NCBI GenBank assembly: GCA_907163375.1
Contig: CAJQUW010008939.1
Coordinates: 248,001-312,000, forward strand
Direction: 5' to 3'
DNA length: 64,000 nucleotides
Source of the DNA: Prostheceraeus crozeri
Lineage: Eukaryota > Platyhelminthes > Polycladida > Euryleptidae
Made by a program: the position numbers and the translations under genes. A model generated the notes under the pieces. The model saw only the letters and a list, made by a program, of their open reading frames with translations, was not told the origin of the DNA and searched no databases. This document shows, in pieces, positions 1-11,261 of the stretch (positions are counted from its first letter, which is position 1; each line of letters starts with the position of its first letter).

Positions 1-2315
1 TTGAACCGATGATTTTTGTTAACATAGCTGAATATTCTTGAATGCACATCAATCCTTCTATCGCTTATTTTTTTTATTCACTGACTCATTCAAGTTGTGA
101 ATGGCAAAGTTGGAAGTTTTACAGTTGAATTTAGGTTAAATTTCGTTGAAGTGTCCTTAATTGACCAGTCATTTTAGTTTTCCTCTGTTCCTATTTTTCT
201 TTGTCTTTTTCAGTTGCAAAACTCTGTTCGCTTCAGCTCCTGGAATTAGTGTGGGTGAAGACATCATGCAGGTGTTGTGATTCGGTTTCTTAGAGTGCGA
301 TTGAGTAAATATATTGAGATAAAAAGAATAAATTTTGTAAGATTGTTTAGCAACATAAAATTTTTGGAACTCTTCTTGAAGGAAAATGGACACGGCAATG
401 CAATAGGCAACTATTATGGAACTTCTGGATCATGTTAAAGAATAGAATTTCAAAATGGCTTTATTATAGCGGTGAAATCAAAAGATATAAAAGCAGGGTT
501 GTCAACGAATACTCGCTTATAGATTTTACGCTTCATCAACTAAATCGCTTCCTAAACTTTTCTCTATTAGTAAAAGGCAAACTTCTTCAAAATCAAGGTC
601 ACATTCATAATTATTTCCAGTCATGACATTTCATATCATTTACATTCATAATTAATTATTGCAGAAGACTGTCGCATTTTTGGCAACCTCTGAGTAGTTG
701 ACATCCATCTCCCAGATTGCTATGTTGCGTTGATTAGTTCTCATTTCGATAGGTCTATTCATCTCTTTCATGTAGTTCTAGCTACAGTCTAGTGGTCTAT
801 AGTTGTTGACATTTTGGCCTCAATAAGACAAAAAGCTTTTCAGCAACATTTTTGAGAGAATTTTCCTCCGAATAACTCGTGAAAGTCATAAATTTATTAC
901 AAATGAAAATTTTCACTGATGGTATCAATCAGCTGATCATCAATCTACTCTGGACTCGAAGAATACTGTCTCTTGTTTATGACGACCCGCTGCAAAAATG
1001 CACTTCAGCTTGTAGAAAAGAAAGCCGAGTGGAAAGAATAGTGCCCACAGCTCTGCTCAGGATCAAGTTCGGGTACCATGCCAGGCATTGTGCTCGGGCA
1101 CAGTGGACGTTGACAGATGATGTTCTTGACATGGCTACGTATTGAACAATGGTACGATGTTTCTAGACGATTTTCGTTACAGTTGCGTCAATGAATTTTG
1201 TCTATCTATAATTCATCATCGATCAATAAAATTGATTACGAACAGTCAGACTTTAGCTGTCAAATTAGCTCAGACTAAAAAAAAAATTCACTGAATCAGT
1301 CGAAATGAAGAGTGGCTCTTAGCAAGCTCACATATGACATTAACCACAATTCGAATCCTTTCACAATTCACGAACTGAAACTGCCACTATAGTATTTTCT
1401 ATGTGATTCCTTACAGCAACAATGTCGGAGATGGACATTGGACATCTTCTCATGTGAGAGATAGGCCTACATTTTCTCAACTGCTTTAGTACTTTGAAAC
1501 CAGCATAGAATAACTTGAAATTTATGACCTGAATTTATCTGAATTCTCCAGAAATTCTACCTTGTGATGACTCTAAATGTAATTTCAAGCTCATACTTCT
1601 TCAAGGGCTAATTCCAGAGAACTTTTCCCTCACAGTTTGAGATTAGTAACTATGCAGTTCATGTCGACCAGTTCCGCGAAGATAAAGAAAGAATATAGCA
1701 ACGTTGTGTTTCGGTAGAATGACTAGAATTGAATGAGCTTCCACTTGCTTTATTCTCTATATCGATGGCCTTTGATGAGAGTGTAATTGACCAAATTAAT
1801 ACATTTTCGTGGAAAGTTACATGTTTTCAAGCAATGATTGCAGTTCAGGCTTTCTCGCAGTCATCCTCCAAAGCAGCCGGCAGTATAGAAAGTCAGTGTA
1901 CGAAATATTTGCTGGATATAGACACATACTGAAATATGAAGAATCTACATTCAACTTTCATCTGCTGATTAGAAAAATAATTGCGCTTTCTTTACGAGTT
2001 TATTCGTATATCAGCTGAAAAAATTACAGATTTCGTTATTTCAATGGTTTTGAATCATGTGTAACTGAAAAAGGATTGAAAATGCGTGGTTTGATTAGGT
2101 AATTTTCGTGTACAACGACCAAGGTGGAAAACACGTATAATCGAACAGATTTGACAACTAGAATCAGCTGATGCCGGCAAGACTTAGAAACAGCATTTTA
2201 AATAATTGCATATATGCTCTTTAATGTTTCTCTTAGAATACTGTTCAGTTTTAACAATCTTACAATTGTAATTACGCATGATGACGGCTAGTAATGCAGT
2301 GCGCACAGTTCCTAA

Positions 2316-2362
2316 TTCACAATAAACTGGCTAAACTGGTTTCACAATAAACTGGCTAAACT
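2316..2362. repeat. Two-copy 25-bp-period tandem repeat
   Basis: A 22-bp word beginning ttcacaataaactgg occurs at 2316-2337 and again at 2341-2362, separated by three bases. The copies are identical, so this is a recent local slippage-type duplication. Confidence 0.85.
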
Positions 2363-3787
2363 TTCAGGAAGTAGAGTATCCATTAAACAAAGTGTGAAGA
2401 CAAGGGAACTTTCTATTATGTTTGCTTGTCTATGGAGAGAATGTGACTAACATGATAGACGTTGCTATTCATGCTGTTCAGTCACTTTCTCGATCAAAGT
2501 GTCGCTTTTCCAGTTGCATCTTTCACTTTCGTTGCAATTAGATTCCCTTCGTAATAATGTGGTACCACAGTTTTTGATGACACAAAATTTTAGGGTAATT
2601 TTTGTGTCATCTGCGTCACATTAATGACGTTTTTTTTAATGAATTTGATCAATGAATGTTGATTTTAGAGAACCGTCTTGCTATTTTTTTGCATTTCTGT
2701 CAGGTTAAGAAATAATTCAACTGCAATGGATTGCTAACATAACTTTTGACATAATGATCAGCTGTAGGAATTTATTTCTCTTGGAATTAACCTCGTCTCA
2801 TACATATTGGCTTGAATAGCGACTGTCAGTAAGAAATGATATTTTCTTGAAAAGATTTTGTATCATGTATTAGCAAAATACCAAATTATATACAATATTT
2901 CACAGCATAGTTTCAGTAATCTCGCTGTTAATATGCATCACAACCACCAATACATGCGCTAACTTAAATCTTATCAGCTGATATTGGGGAGTGTTTGCAT
3001 GTAAGCGTTCACCATCTTCAGAACACAGGGTGGTTGAGAACTGTTTTATTTTCTCCGTAGATGTATTGAAGACATCACATCACTTTACTTGAAGTGTAAA
3101 ACAGATTTTTGTCTGCGCAGAAAATAATACTTACTTCAATGCTCTAGATGGAGCGTGATCTTTGTCAGTTTAGAGTGTTCTGTCCTGCTGTAGTGTATTC
3201 TGGATTTGTAAATAGAAATTTAAATGACTGACCAGGCTAAATTTCTATTCAAATATTCTTCTTAATCATATACATATCAATCACAATCTGTCCTTGATCA
3301 CAATGGTACGTCGGCAAATAAAATACTCTACCCAACTCTTGCAGGATGCGACTGCTTCATCTTAGCATTTGAACTCGTTAGATCTAAATGGGCCTCACCC
3401 TATGGGTTCGCACATTTAAGATATCTAACTCGGGGAATGCTTTAGAGAATCAATCATGCACTGATCAGGTAAATAACTACCATTGCTGATAAGAAACCTT
3501 CAGCATTCATGCTGTTTTACTTGGCGATGAAGGTCAGCCCTGAGTTTTGGCGAAATTCATCACAAATTCTAATTATTTATTTGATGCGATTAATTTCGGC
3601 AATGTCGCTGCCTTGTTCACCTGGAAAAAGAGGACGTAAGAGGGGTAAAGTAGACGTAGTCAACGACCAATTTTAGCAACGCTATAATAGTGTCAATTTT
3701 TTTCTGTCAATTTACTGATAGAAAACATCAATAATTTTAGATAGCCTGAGTCATAAAAATATAACATTACTAGGCTAAGTCAATTTT

Positions 3788-3831
3788 CATACGATGATGA
3801 AAATCATCCCAGCAGCCATTTATAATAGAAT
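3788..3831. repeat. 44-bp dispersed repeat, copy 1
   Basis: The segment starting tcatacgatgatgaaa is repeated with about four mismatches at 5668-5711 in the same orientation. It looks like the end of an unidentified dispersed repeat. The second copy lies inside the insertion that splits the Naiad-type element at 5.2-7.4 kb. Confidence 0.7.
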
Positions 3832-4213
3832 ACACTCTTTAGCAAAATTAATGTTACATGCGAGTATATTCACTTGTGAAATTTAATTTACCCCTCTCCT
3901 ATCTTATGATAGTCTATTGTTTCTTCCTCGATACGAGAGCATTTTGTGAGAACTAATGTATTTATTGTAGAAATGTATATGAAAGTCAATGAGCAATCAG
4001 TATCGGGTTGCGATACTTGTAATTGTTGAATCAAGTACTTGAACTACATATGTCCATGAGAAAATAAAAAATCTATTTACTCCACGAGCTGCGATCATTC
4101 ATACATTGTATCAATGAGTCATTAAAAGATCGTGGCATCAATTGCCATTTGCTTTTTATAATGAACAGTGCTACAGTAAATTTGTTATAAGATTACGTGT
4201 TTGATTTGTAAGA

Positions 4214-4462
4214 ATTGTTATAGGTGAAACATATCGCACCATTAAGGCAAGACTCAATGAGCATACAACCTCAAGTTCATCAAAATTCTTTCAGCATGCT
4301 GAAGAACACAACCCCAATATCCGAAATAGTTTATCTTGGAAGATCCTAAAGAGTGAACGCAACAACGCCAAGAGAAAATCCTTAGAGACCATTTTCATAC
4401 ATAATGAGAATAATTTGATTAATGGTTGCTGCGGCGAGACATCATCACCTTTTTTGAGATAA
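4214..4462 (+). pseudogene. Penelope-like element fragment: C-terminal part of a GIY-YIG endonuclease
   Basis: One frame from 4214 reads IVIGETYRTIKARLNEHTT, then a His (FFQHAEEHNP), a WKIL strand, an Arg-Lys-x-x-Glu (KSLETIFI) and a LING-type end before a stop at 4460-4462. This is the second half of the GIY-YIG endonuclease that canonical Penelope-like retroelements carry after the reverse transcriptase: the metal-binding Glu sits in the helix and the terminal Asn in the loop. The GIY-YIG strand itself is largely missing upstream, and no RT is seen in the preceding kilobase. The fragment is therefore a 5'-truncated copy, which is usual for these elements. A solitary host GIY-YIG nuclease is much less likely. 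Confidence 0.75.
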
Positions 4463-5189
4463 ATTCATTTTTGTATTTCCTTTTATATAAGCTTTTAATA
4501 CTTTTCTAATATTTTTTGTGAATTATGCTTTCTTGTATTCCACAAATTGATACACAGTGTTTACTATATATATAGTTGTTTGTTAATTTTTAAGCCGCTG
4601 GTCGGCCTTCAATTGTCTTACCATAGTTAGCTTTGTATCTTCATTTCATAGTTCATGCATGTTTTTCTTATCTTTGTCTGTAGTTGATGAGCTGTTCGAA
4701 ATATCTAAGTAATAATTTTGAATATTGATTTACGGCTGTAAAACATCTATGCATTCTATTGAATACCCTGTTGAAGGAATACGAAAGCTTGGTATATTAG
4801 AAATTTTGTTTTTTTTTTATTCCTGAGAAATCAAATCAAGACACGACACGGTCAAAAAAAAATTCGAAGGATCCAGGAAACGGAAGACGCCAAAGTTAAA
4901 CAATTACCCTAGTGGAGAATCTTGTAAATAATTAGGTAATTAAAAGTCATGAACGAATGAATATAAATTAATACTGACAACATAGAGGTAACTACTTCTA
5001 GTAAAGAGCAGTACTGAAATCGTATTAAAGGCAAGTCTACTCAAACTGAAGACGGTTAAGGGAAATAAATTATTACTTATAACGATTTTATTTTTATCAA
5101 TAAGAAACTGTAATAAGAGTTCGGTCATGGACCTGTCGAGAAGCTAACTAAAAAATAACAAAAGGTGAAAATTAGGACACCTAAAAAAC
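4463..5189. other. Non-coding stretch between Penelope-like fragments
   Basis: AT-rich sequence with several A or T runs and no supported gene. The first few hundred bases may be 3' UTR of the preceding Penelope-like fragment, but no second copy in the window confirms this. Confidence 0.4.
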
Positions 5190-7420
5190 CAAATTAAGTT
5201 GGCTATGTATGGGAGTCATCAGGGAGGAACCATGTGGCTGCATGAAGCAAGGTTTTCGGCCCCTAAACCTCCAACCTTTACACTTGGCGGGGCCAGGTAC
5301 AACCATATCGAATGTACGATATGGAAGGTCTCTCCAAGCCTGAGGACACATAGCATGAAACCTCAACCGAAAAATAAATTTTTTAATCTATTAGGACAAA
5401 GGACGCACTTGAAAACTAGAAGAGGTTATCTTAGACCTACAGGCCCATGTTGGAAGGCATCTGGCGGGGCGATAAAAAACAACAAACTGTAAACGAGGCT
5501 ATTTTTGGAGAAGGACATAGTGTATAATATCCAGGGAAATGGCCAAACAATTACGTACTTTATATCAATTGCCATTTGATATGAAGGAGGAAGTATCAGA
5601 TGATATCTAGCCGGAATATGATGCGTTGGCAGCAAAGATGTTTAAGTCAGTGTTCAAAGGCATTTCTCATACGATGATGAAAGACATCACAGTAGCCATT
5701 TATAATAGAATTAAAGCTTACTAATTTAAATTATTAGTTAAAGTTGTCTAAGGAGGACTTGTATGGCGTTCTCCATTCCGCAAGTGTACAAGGCAATGCT
5801 ACTGTAACCATTGGATTATCAGTTCTTAAAAGAATCAATGTAGCTTTCTCGTGGAAACGAATTAAAATTGATCAGCTTTGGCCAATAATCTGGGTAAAAA
5901 TGGAAATCTTAAGACTTGTAATACTACTCAATTCTTGCTAGTTATTATACTAATACATAGATTCCTAATCACTGCCGTATACCGTTCAAAACAGCTTCTA
6001 ATATAATGTACCGAAGGACAGATGCTGATAGTGGAAAATAGGAATAAGACAATGTAGTCACCATAGGTTAAGAAAATTAAAAAAATGGATATTATAAAAC
6101 AACAAGAAACGAGGAATAAAAATTGGGAAAAGTGGAGGTAAAATATGGAAATACAACTATGCTACTACACTGATTACAAGTGAACTATATCTGACACTAC
6201 ACTAAGTGGATAAGTGGAAAGTGGATAATGGAGGTAAACAATAGAACTACAATGACACTCTACTACACCGAAAGCAATGAAACTATACACACTATACCTA
6301 AGACTACACATGGAAAATACTATTTCTTCACTTGAATTTGTTATCGCCAGTTTCTTCATCCGTCTATAGTACTTCATGTAATTCCTCATTTCTTCATTTG
6401 AATTACAATACATCGACCACTACGTCAGCTACCGATTAAGGGAGTTATAAAACATAATACTGCAGTCCGTCAGTCATCAGCAGGTACTCGTCTAGTTGTG
6501 TTTCGACCCCTAACCTGAACACTCAAACCCAGACGAGCGGGGTCCCACACATAGTGGCTGACAAAATACTGAATAGGTAATGTCTGAATAGGCATAGGTG
6601 GTACTGAATAGGCATGTTACTCTCGGGGAAAGTATACAGCACCACTGGGAAGCTGAACTCATCAACCTTCCGGTAAACCTCTGTGACGTAATGGCCACCA
6701 TCTTCGATCCTGATTTTTACATCCAAATAATTAACACATTTGTTATTGTCCCCGCTTCTGCTAGCCAAGAGATCTACCGGGTAGATTTCAGGAAGGATCT
6801 TATCAAAATGTTTGAAGTTAAAAACACAAATGTCATCGACATACCTAGTGGTACGAGAGAGAAGTTTGGCTAAGCCAAAGTTTGGCTAAGCTCCCTCACA
6901 AAATTAAACTCCCTGTAAGCCAAAAACAGGTCTGCAGTAAGTGGGCGAGGCAGGAATTCCCACCCATAGGTATTGCCTCGAATTTGCTTGAAGACAAGTC
7001 CCCCGAAAGTGACAAAGTGTTATTCAGGATAAAACTTATTGCATTAAGGAATTGGGTTTTGGACCAGCAGTGATACCCTCTGTACTTTTTATTCGAGAAG
7101 AAGGTTCTATAATAGCCAATGCAAATAAAGTTCTTGGAACTGCTAAAAATTAACTCACATAAGTCTTTCAAGGACTCCATAACCTGGTCTAAATTAAGAT
7201 TCGTATAGAGTGTGGAGAAATCATATACTTGTAAGGAGTGGCAATTCAAACCCGACATCCTGTCAAGGAATTCCCCAGAAGAGTTAATGCTCCAGAAGGC
7301 GTTCACACCTGAATTATGCTTGATGGAAAGGCAATAACTAGCCAGGACCAATGTTTCAACTCTTTTATTGTTTTTACGGAAGTGGAACGACAAATTCTTT
7401 TCCAACCGTGGAAATTCCAA
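5190..7420 (-). mobile_element. Naiad-type Penelope-like element, minus-strand copy, split and decayed
   Basis: Reading 7420 to 6510 on the minus strand gives RT motifs: a YDFSTLYTNL block, an IPMGGNS block, and SGDNNKCVNYLDVKI followed by TEVYRKVDEFSFPVV. From about 5640 down to 5190 the minus strand matches the end of the RT frame and 3' UTR of the plus-strand copy at 34.2-36.0 kb (for example FSKNSLVY against FSMNRFLVY, then a shared 3' UTR around 5190-5395 and 35850-36010). In the plus copy these two parts lie about 0.3 kb apart; here they are about 0.9 kb apart, so roughly 5641-6508 is inserted DNA. Family knowledge: the YxDD RT is telomerase-related. Frames are broken several times and the 5' half is absent beyond the Tc1 scrap. 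Confidence 0.75.
5961..6435. repeat. ~450-bp direct repeat, copy 1 (partner at 8258-8688)
   Basis: Long stretches agree with 8258-8688 in the same order, for example caccataggttaagaaaatt, the gtggaaagtggata block and cctaagactacacatg. Differences are many small substitutions and indels, so the duplication is old. This copy lies inside the DNA that splits the Naiad-type element. The pair could be two insertions of one non-autonomous element or the pseudo-LTRs that Penelope-like elements often show; the sequence does not decide. Confidence 0.85.
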
Positions 7421-7890
7421 ACATGCTCTATGGGGTTCAAATCAGGGCACTTATCGTATTTCACACTGCTACTTAAAGAATGCTACTGCAATCGCTGTGT
7501 GAGCTGGTCCACTATCTTTCTGTAAGATGAAATTACACAAGCGTCAAAATACAGTCCACACTGAAACCTTTTGCCTTCACAGACACAGAATCTGTCTTGC
7601 AGACGAGAAAATTTGTGAATTGCAGCAAGTCTGATTAGACGTCGGTTGCTTCGAGATGTCGTGATTCTTTTCTGTCCAGATCAAATACCATTTTTGCATT
7701 TCTTAACACCAAATTCTCTTTGCCAACGTTGGAGGGTTCTGGAAATGCAGCCTAGCACATAATTTTTCGGTTGTAAGCTGCTTTTCACTTAAACCAATTG
7801 CATATCCCCTAAGAGAGTCAATGTCTTTAGTCTATCGATCAACCATGATCATAAACTCTTCATTTGATAATGATAAATGAACAAGCAATA
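7402..7890 (-). pseudogene. Tc1/mariner transposase scrap, internally deleted
   Basis: On the minus strand from about 7880 there is a homeodomain-like N-terminal start (DSLRGYAIGLSEKQLTTEK), then a Tc1-type second helix-turn-helix block reading GQKRITTSRSNRRLIRLAA, and near 7450-7402 the catalytic C-terminal signature CPDLNPIEHVWNF, where the Glu is the third catalytic residue. The DDE core between these blocks is mostly gone, which leaves under 500 bp of a gene normally about 1 kb. Several frame breaks and an in-frame stop are present. It abuts the Naiad-type RT scrap at 7420. No terminal inverted repeat could be found. Confidence 0.8.
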
Positions 7891-8257
7891 ATGAGCGATA
7901 ACTACGGTACTGTACTTATACTTCAAATGATAGGCTAAGGATCACTATCTATGTACACAGCATATGCTTATGTATTAGATTGGTATGAGCTGAATTTGAA
8001 TGAAAATCATGATTATGTTACCAACTTCTTAACAAATGAATGGGGCAATGTAACATTAGTTATGATTATGTATCCAATTGCGCGTATAATTATCTTGTGG
8101 ATGAGTCCAAATACTTTTCTGAAAGTATTTACTCTTGTCTATACAGTGATATGTGTTTCATTTGTCTAACCTATGATTTTGATGCCAAAACTTTACTTTG
8201 TAACACTGAGATATTTCAACACACTCCATTCTTACTGTAAATATGCCAATAGCACAT
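7891..8257. other. Unassigned sequence between Tc1 scrap and direct repeat
   Basis: Contains two overlapping small open frames of about 70 codons with hydrophobic translations and no recognisable motif. I see no gene. Confidence 0.35.
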
Positions 8258-8688
8258 ATTCCAAACACTGCCGCATGAACGTTCAAAACAGACGTCTAAT
8301 ATACTCTACTCACGACAGATGCTGCCAGTGGAAATAGAATAGGACAGTGGTCACCATAGGTTAAGAAAATTAAAAATGGATCTTATAAAACAAGAGGACC
8401 GATTATTGGTACACTATAACTCTAACAGTGTAAGTGGAAAGTGGATAGTGGAGGTAAACAGTAGAACTACAATGACACTTTATTGCACCGAAAGCAATTG
8501 AACTATGCCCACTATACCTAAGACTACACATGAAAAATACTATTTCATTTGAATTTGTTATCGCCAGTTTCGTAATCCGCCTATGATACTAAATCGAATG
8601 CAACATTTCATCATTTGTTCTTAAATTTCCTTCATCCACGATGATATGATTTGAAATACAATACCTTGACCACTACTTCACCTACCGA
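8258..8688. repeat. ~450-bp direct repeat, copy 2 (partner at 5961-6435)
   Basis: Second copy of the repeat described at 5961-6435, in the same orientation. Both begin with attcc and an ACTGCCG block and end with a taccga block, so the boundaries are fairly well defined. Confidence 0.85.
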
Positions 8689-9505
8689 AGACATGATATG
8701 TATGTGCTGTATCTCAAGACAACAAGTGTGTGCTATAGGCTATTTAATCAATATTTATTAATGGATGCCCGAAGGCATGACCATGATTGATATAGACCTG
8801 TTTATTTTCATTTGTGGAATTCTTTTACGCATGCCATGTAACAGAAATCAAACATAGAATATAACAAATACAGAAGATTTATGGTGCTGAAAGGCATATG
8901 CAACTTCATCCGATTTCTGTCTGATTGTAAAAGAGCAATTGAAGCACGATAATCGGCCTTTTATGATCTCAATAATCATAGAGGATACTTAAATCACAAT
9001 TAAACGATAACAGTTTTGCACTTAGATTATATTGTAATAATGTTCTTGGGCATATTTGACCATTTTTCCACAGGGTCATCAATCACAATAGAATCAGCAA
9101 GATTTTTTTTCAATGGAAAGTCTCACGAGATCTTTGAGTTCGTTTTCATTCATAACTGAACGAAGGCATGGCTTGGTGAGCTTCAAGCTAAAATATACTC
9201 TCACTCGAGGCTGATGCAATGGAGAATTTTCTGCAGCAGTTGAAAACACAAATTAGTGGAAGGGAACATAACTTCGCCCAACGATGTCAAAACATCTATC
9301 ACTTTCTCAATCTCTTCAATTTCAACATGGTTTTTCTGCATGTAAATGCGAAAGATACACAGTTCAGTCTCCAGAGCATTACGATCAGGTCGAAGGTCTG
9401 TCATGTGATCATCAGGATATTAAAATGTGCGCCAGCACTGAAGTTAGAAGAGAAAACACGGAATGCGCTGATATTGTACCGTATTTACTCCGTTTCGAAC
9501 AACTA
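8689..9505. other. No recognisable gene
   Basis: Small overlapping frames near 9200-9540 on both strands have no recognisable domain. Nothing else is supported. Confidence 0.35.
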
Positions 9506-10333
9506 CCGTATTTCTTTGAATATGAAACGCCCTTGAATAAGGAACGCCCTCGAATAAGAGACGCATCCGTGAGAGGAAAAAATTTAATAAGAGACGCCCT
9601 TGAGTAAGAGACGCATGTACAAAAATAGACTGCTATAGACATATTACATGCAGGCTATTGTAATGTGGTAGCTACATCCGCCTGAGCGATTATTAGGCCT
9701 ACTTATCTTAGTAAAATAAGTCAGTCTACTAGTAAATACCGGGTATCATGACCAATATTGTATAATAGATAAGGCTTCTTGTTGTTGTACATGCAGTAAA
9801 TGCATGTTGTACATACGTACATGCAGGCCTACTCAAGGTTACTTCATCTACAATTTAAGGAGGCATTATACGGTAGCTTCCTTTGCATTTGGAGTCATGT
9901 ACCGGTCGGTAACTTTTGCTGTAAATACTACTTGATAATCGGTATTTTCGTTTCGGTAAATTCAGATCTTCTACATGTATAGTGGCCAACATGTACTGGT
10001 ATATGAATGTATTAGATGAGTCTACAAGATATGCTACTACAAAGCATAAAACTCCTTTCATTTCCAAAATATCTGAATTATGATAAAGCGTATATATGTA
10101 AGAAAAATTACTGGCGAAATTTGCCCATGACACAGGCCTAAGTGAGGAATGCAAAGGTTACCTGAAAGAATCGTAGCAAAAAACTAAGACATCTTTTTCT
10201 AATTAAAGAATGAAAACTTTAACATTTGATAAATAAGAGATGCCCTTGAATAAGAGATGCCCCTGAATAAGAGACGCATCAATCAGGGATCTGAAAAAAA
10301 TAAGAGACGCGTCTCTTATTCAAAGAAATACGG
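9506..10333. mobile_element. MITE-like element with CCGTATTTCTTTGAATA termini and internal GAATAAGAGACGC repeats
   Basis: The left end reads CCGTATTTCTTTGAATA and the right end is its reverse complement, a 17-bp perfect terminal inverted repeat 828 bp apart. Just inside both ends are runs of a roughly 18-bp unit, (t/c)GAATAAGAGACGCcc: about four copies at 9530-9620 and about four at 10228-10320. The last right-hand unit meets its own inverted copy to give a perfect 22-bp palindrome centred at about 10307 (half-site AATAAGAGACG). No transposase frame is visible inside. A clear target-site duplication was not found, so the superfamily is unassigned. Confidence 0.75.
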
Positions 10334-11253
10334 CATAATGATCATGGACTCAAATTTAAAAAAGTGCTGCAATATGTTGGTGTCCACGTTCAGATGTGGA
10401 GACCGATTTATTTTCCTCGAGACTGGGTGTGGGGTGCTCCATGCCTCCATCTATCCACAACCCCTTAATTTCCGCCCCTGAACATGATTGTAGTCTATTT
10501 ACGTAACTCTGTAACAGACTGAACGTGTCTAAGGGTAGCAATTACAATGATTTATCTCTGATGAAAGGTGTACTTGCATAATGTGGACGTTCTGAGCTTG
10601 AAGACAAAGCGGTTCCTATGTAGCGTGTTTATCAATTTATGACTTCTTACATTCACTGATGGATTGCAAAATACATCCGTATCTGTGCGAAAGTTGGTCG
10701 CGAAACATCCAAACTTCAATTTAGCTCTCTCAACACCATGCCTAGAGCGTGATAGAGATAAATTTGTTAAGCGAAATGCACAGTTTTTCGCAATGAAGAC
10801 TTGTTTTCATATTTTATATAGCTAAGCATCTGGTTTCCCTTGTCTTCACAACTTGCATCATGCTGTGGGAATCCGTGATTTTAATCAAAAATCAGTGTAC
10901 GAAGTGCTGAATAACAATGATGTAGGCTAGAAGACATGCAAACTACTGATTGCACAAAGCCTTTTGGAAATAGGCCTACCACAAACTTTACAATATTAGT
11001 AATGAGTGGAGCAATTTGGGATAATGGAGGCAGAGACTACGACAGATTATTTGACTTGCAATTTATTTGTTGCAAGAAATTTATTGGTGCTTCCAAACAA
11101 TAACAATTACAATTAATTGAATATAAATGTGAGTCAATAATTGCAATTGATGCATTGGTAGATTTGTAATACGGAAAGTACTACATTGACTGCTTTTCTT
11201 GTTATTTTGTCACCACTCACCACACAGGACAACCATTGTTGCATCTTCATTGA
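10334..11253. other. No recognisable gene
   Basis: Ordinary AT-rich sequence with no supported frame or repeat that I can identify. Confidence 0.35.
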
Positions 11254-11261
11254 TTTACAGT

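Larger units (their letters stand above)
1..4213. other. No recognisable gene; AT-rich non-coding DNA
   Basis: I read both strands and found only short open frames (the longest under 90 codons) with no familiar motif and no paired splice sites that build a longer frame. The stretch holds a small tandem duplication at 2316-2362, a hairpin at about 3377-3432, and at 3788-3831 a 44-bp segment that recurs at 5668-5711. Distal exons or regulatory DNA of a neighbouring gene could be present but cannot be recognised here. Confidence 0.5.

Noticed and set aside
5961-8688. LTR retrotransposon bounded by the two direct repeats
   Set aside because: No TG...CA ends, no TSD, and the enclosed coding sequence is Penelope-like and Tc1, not LTR-type.
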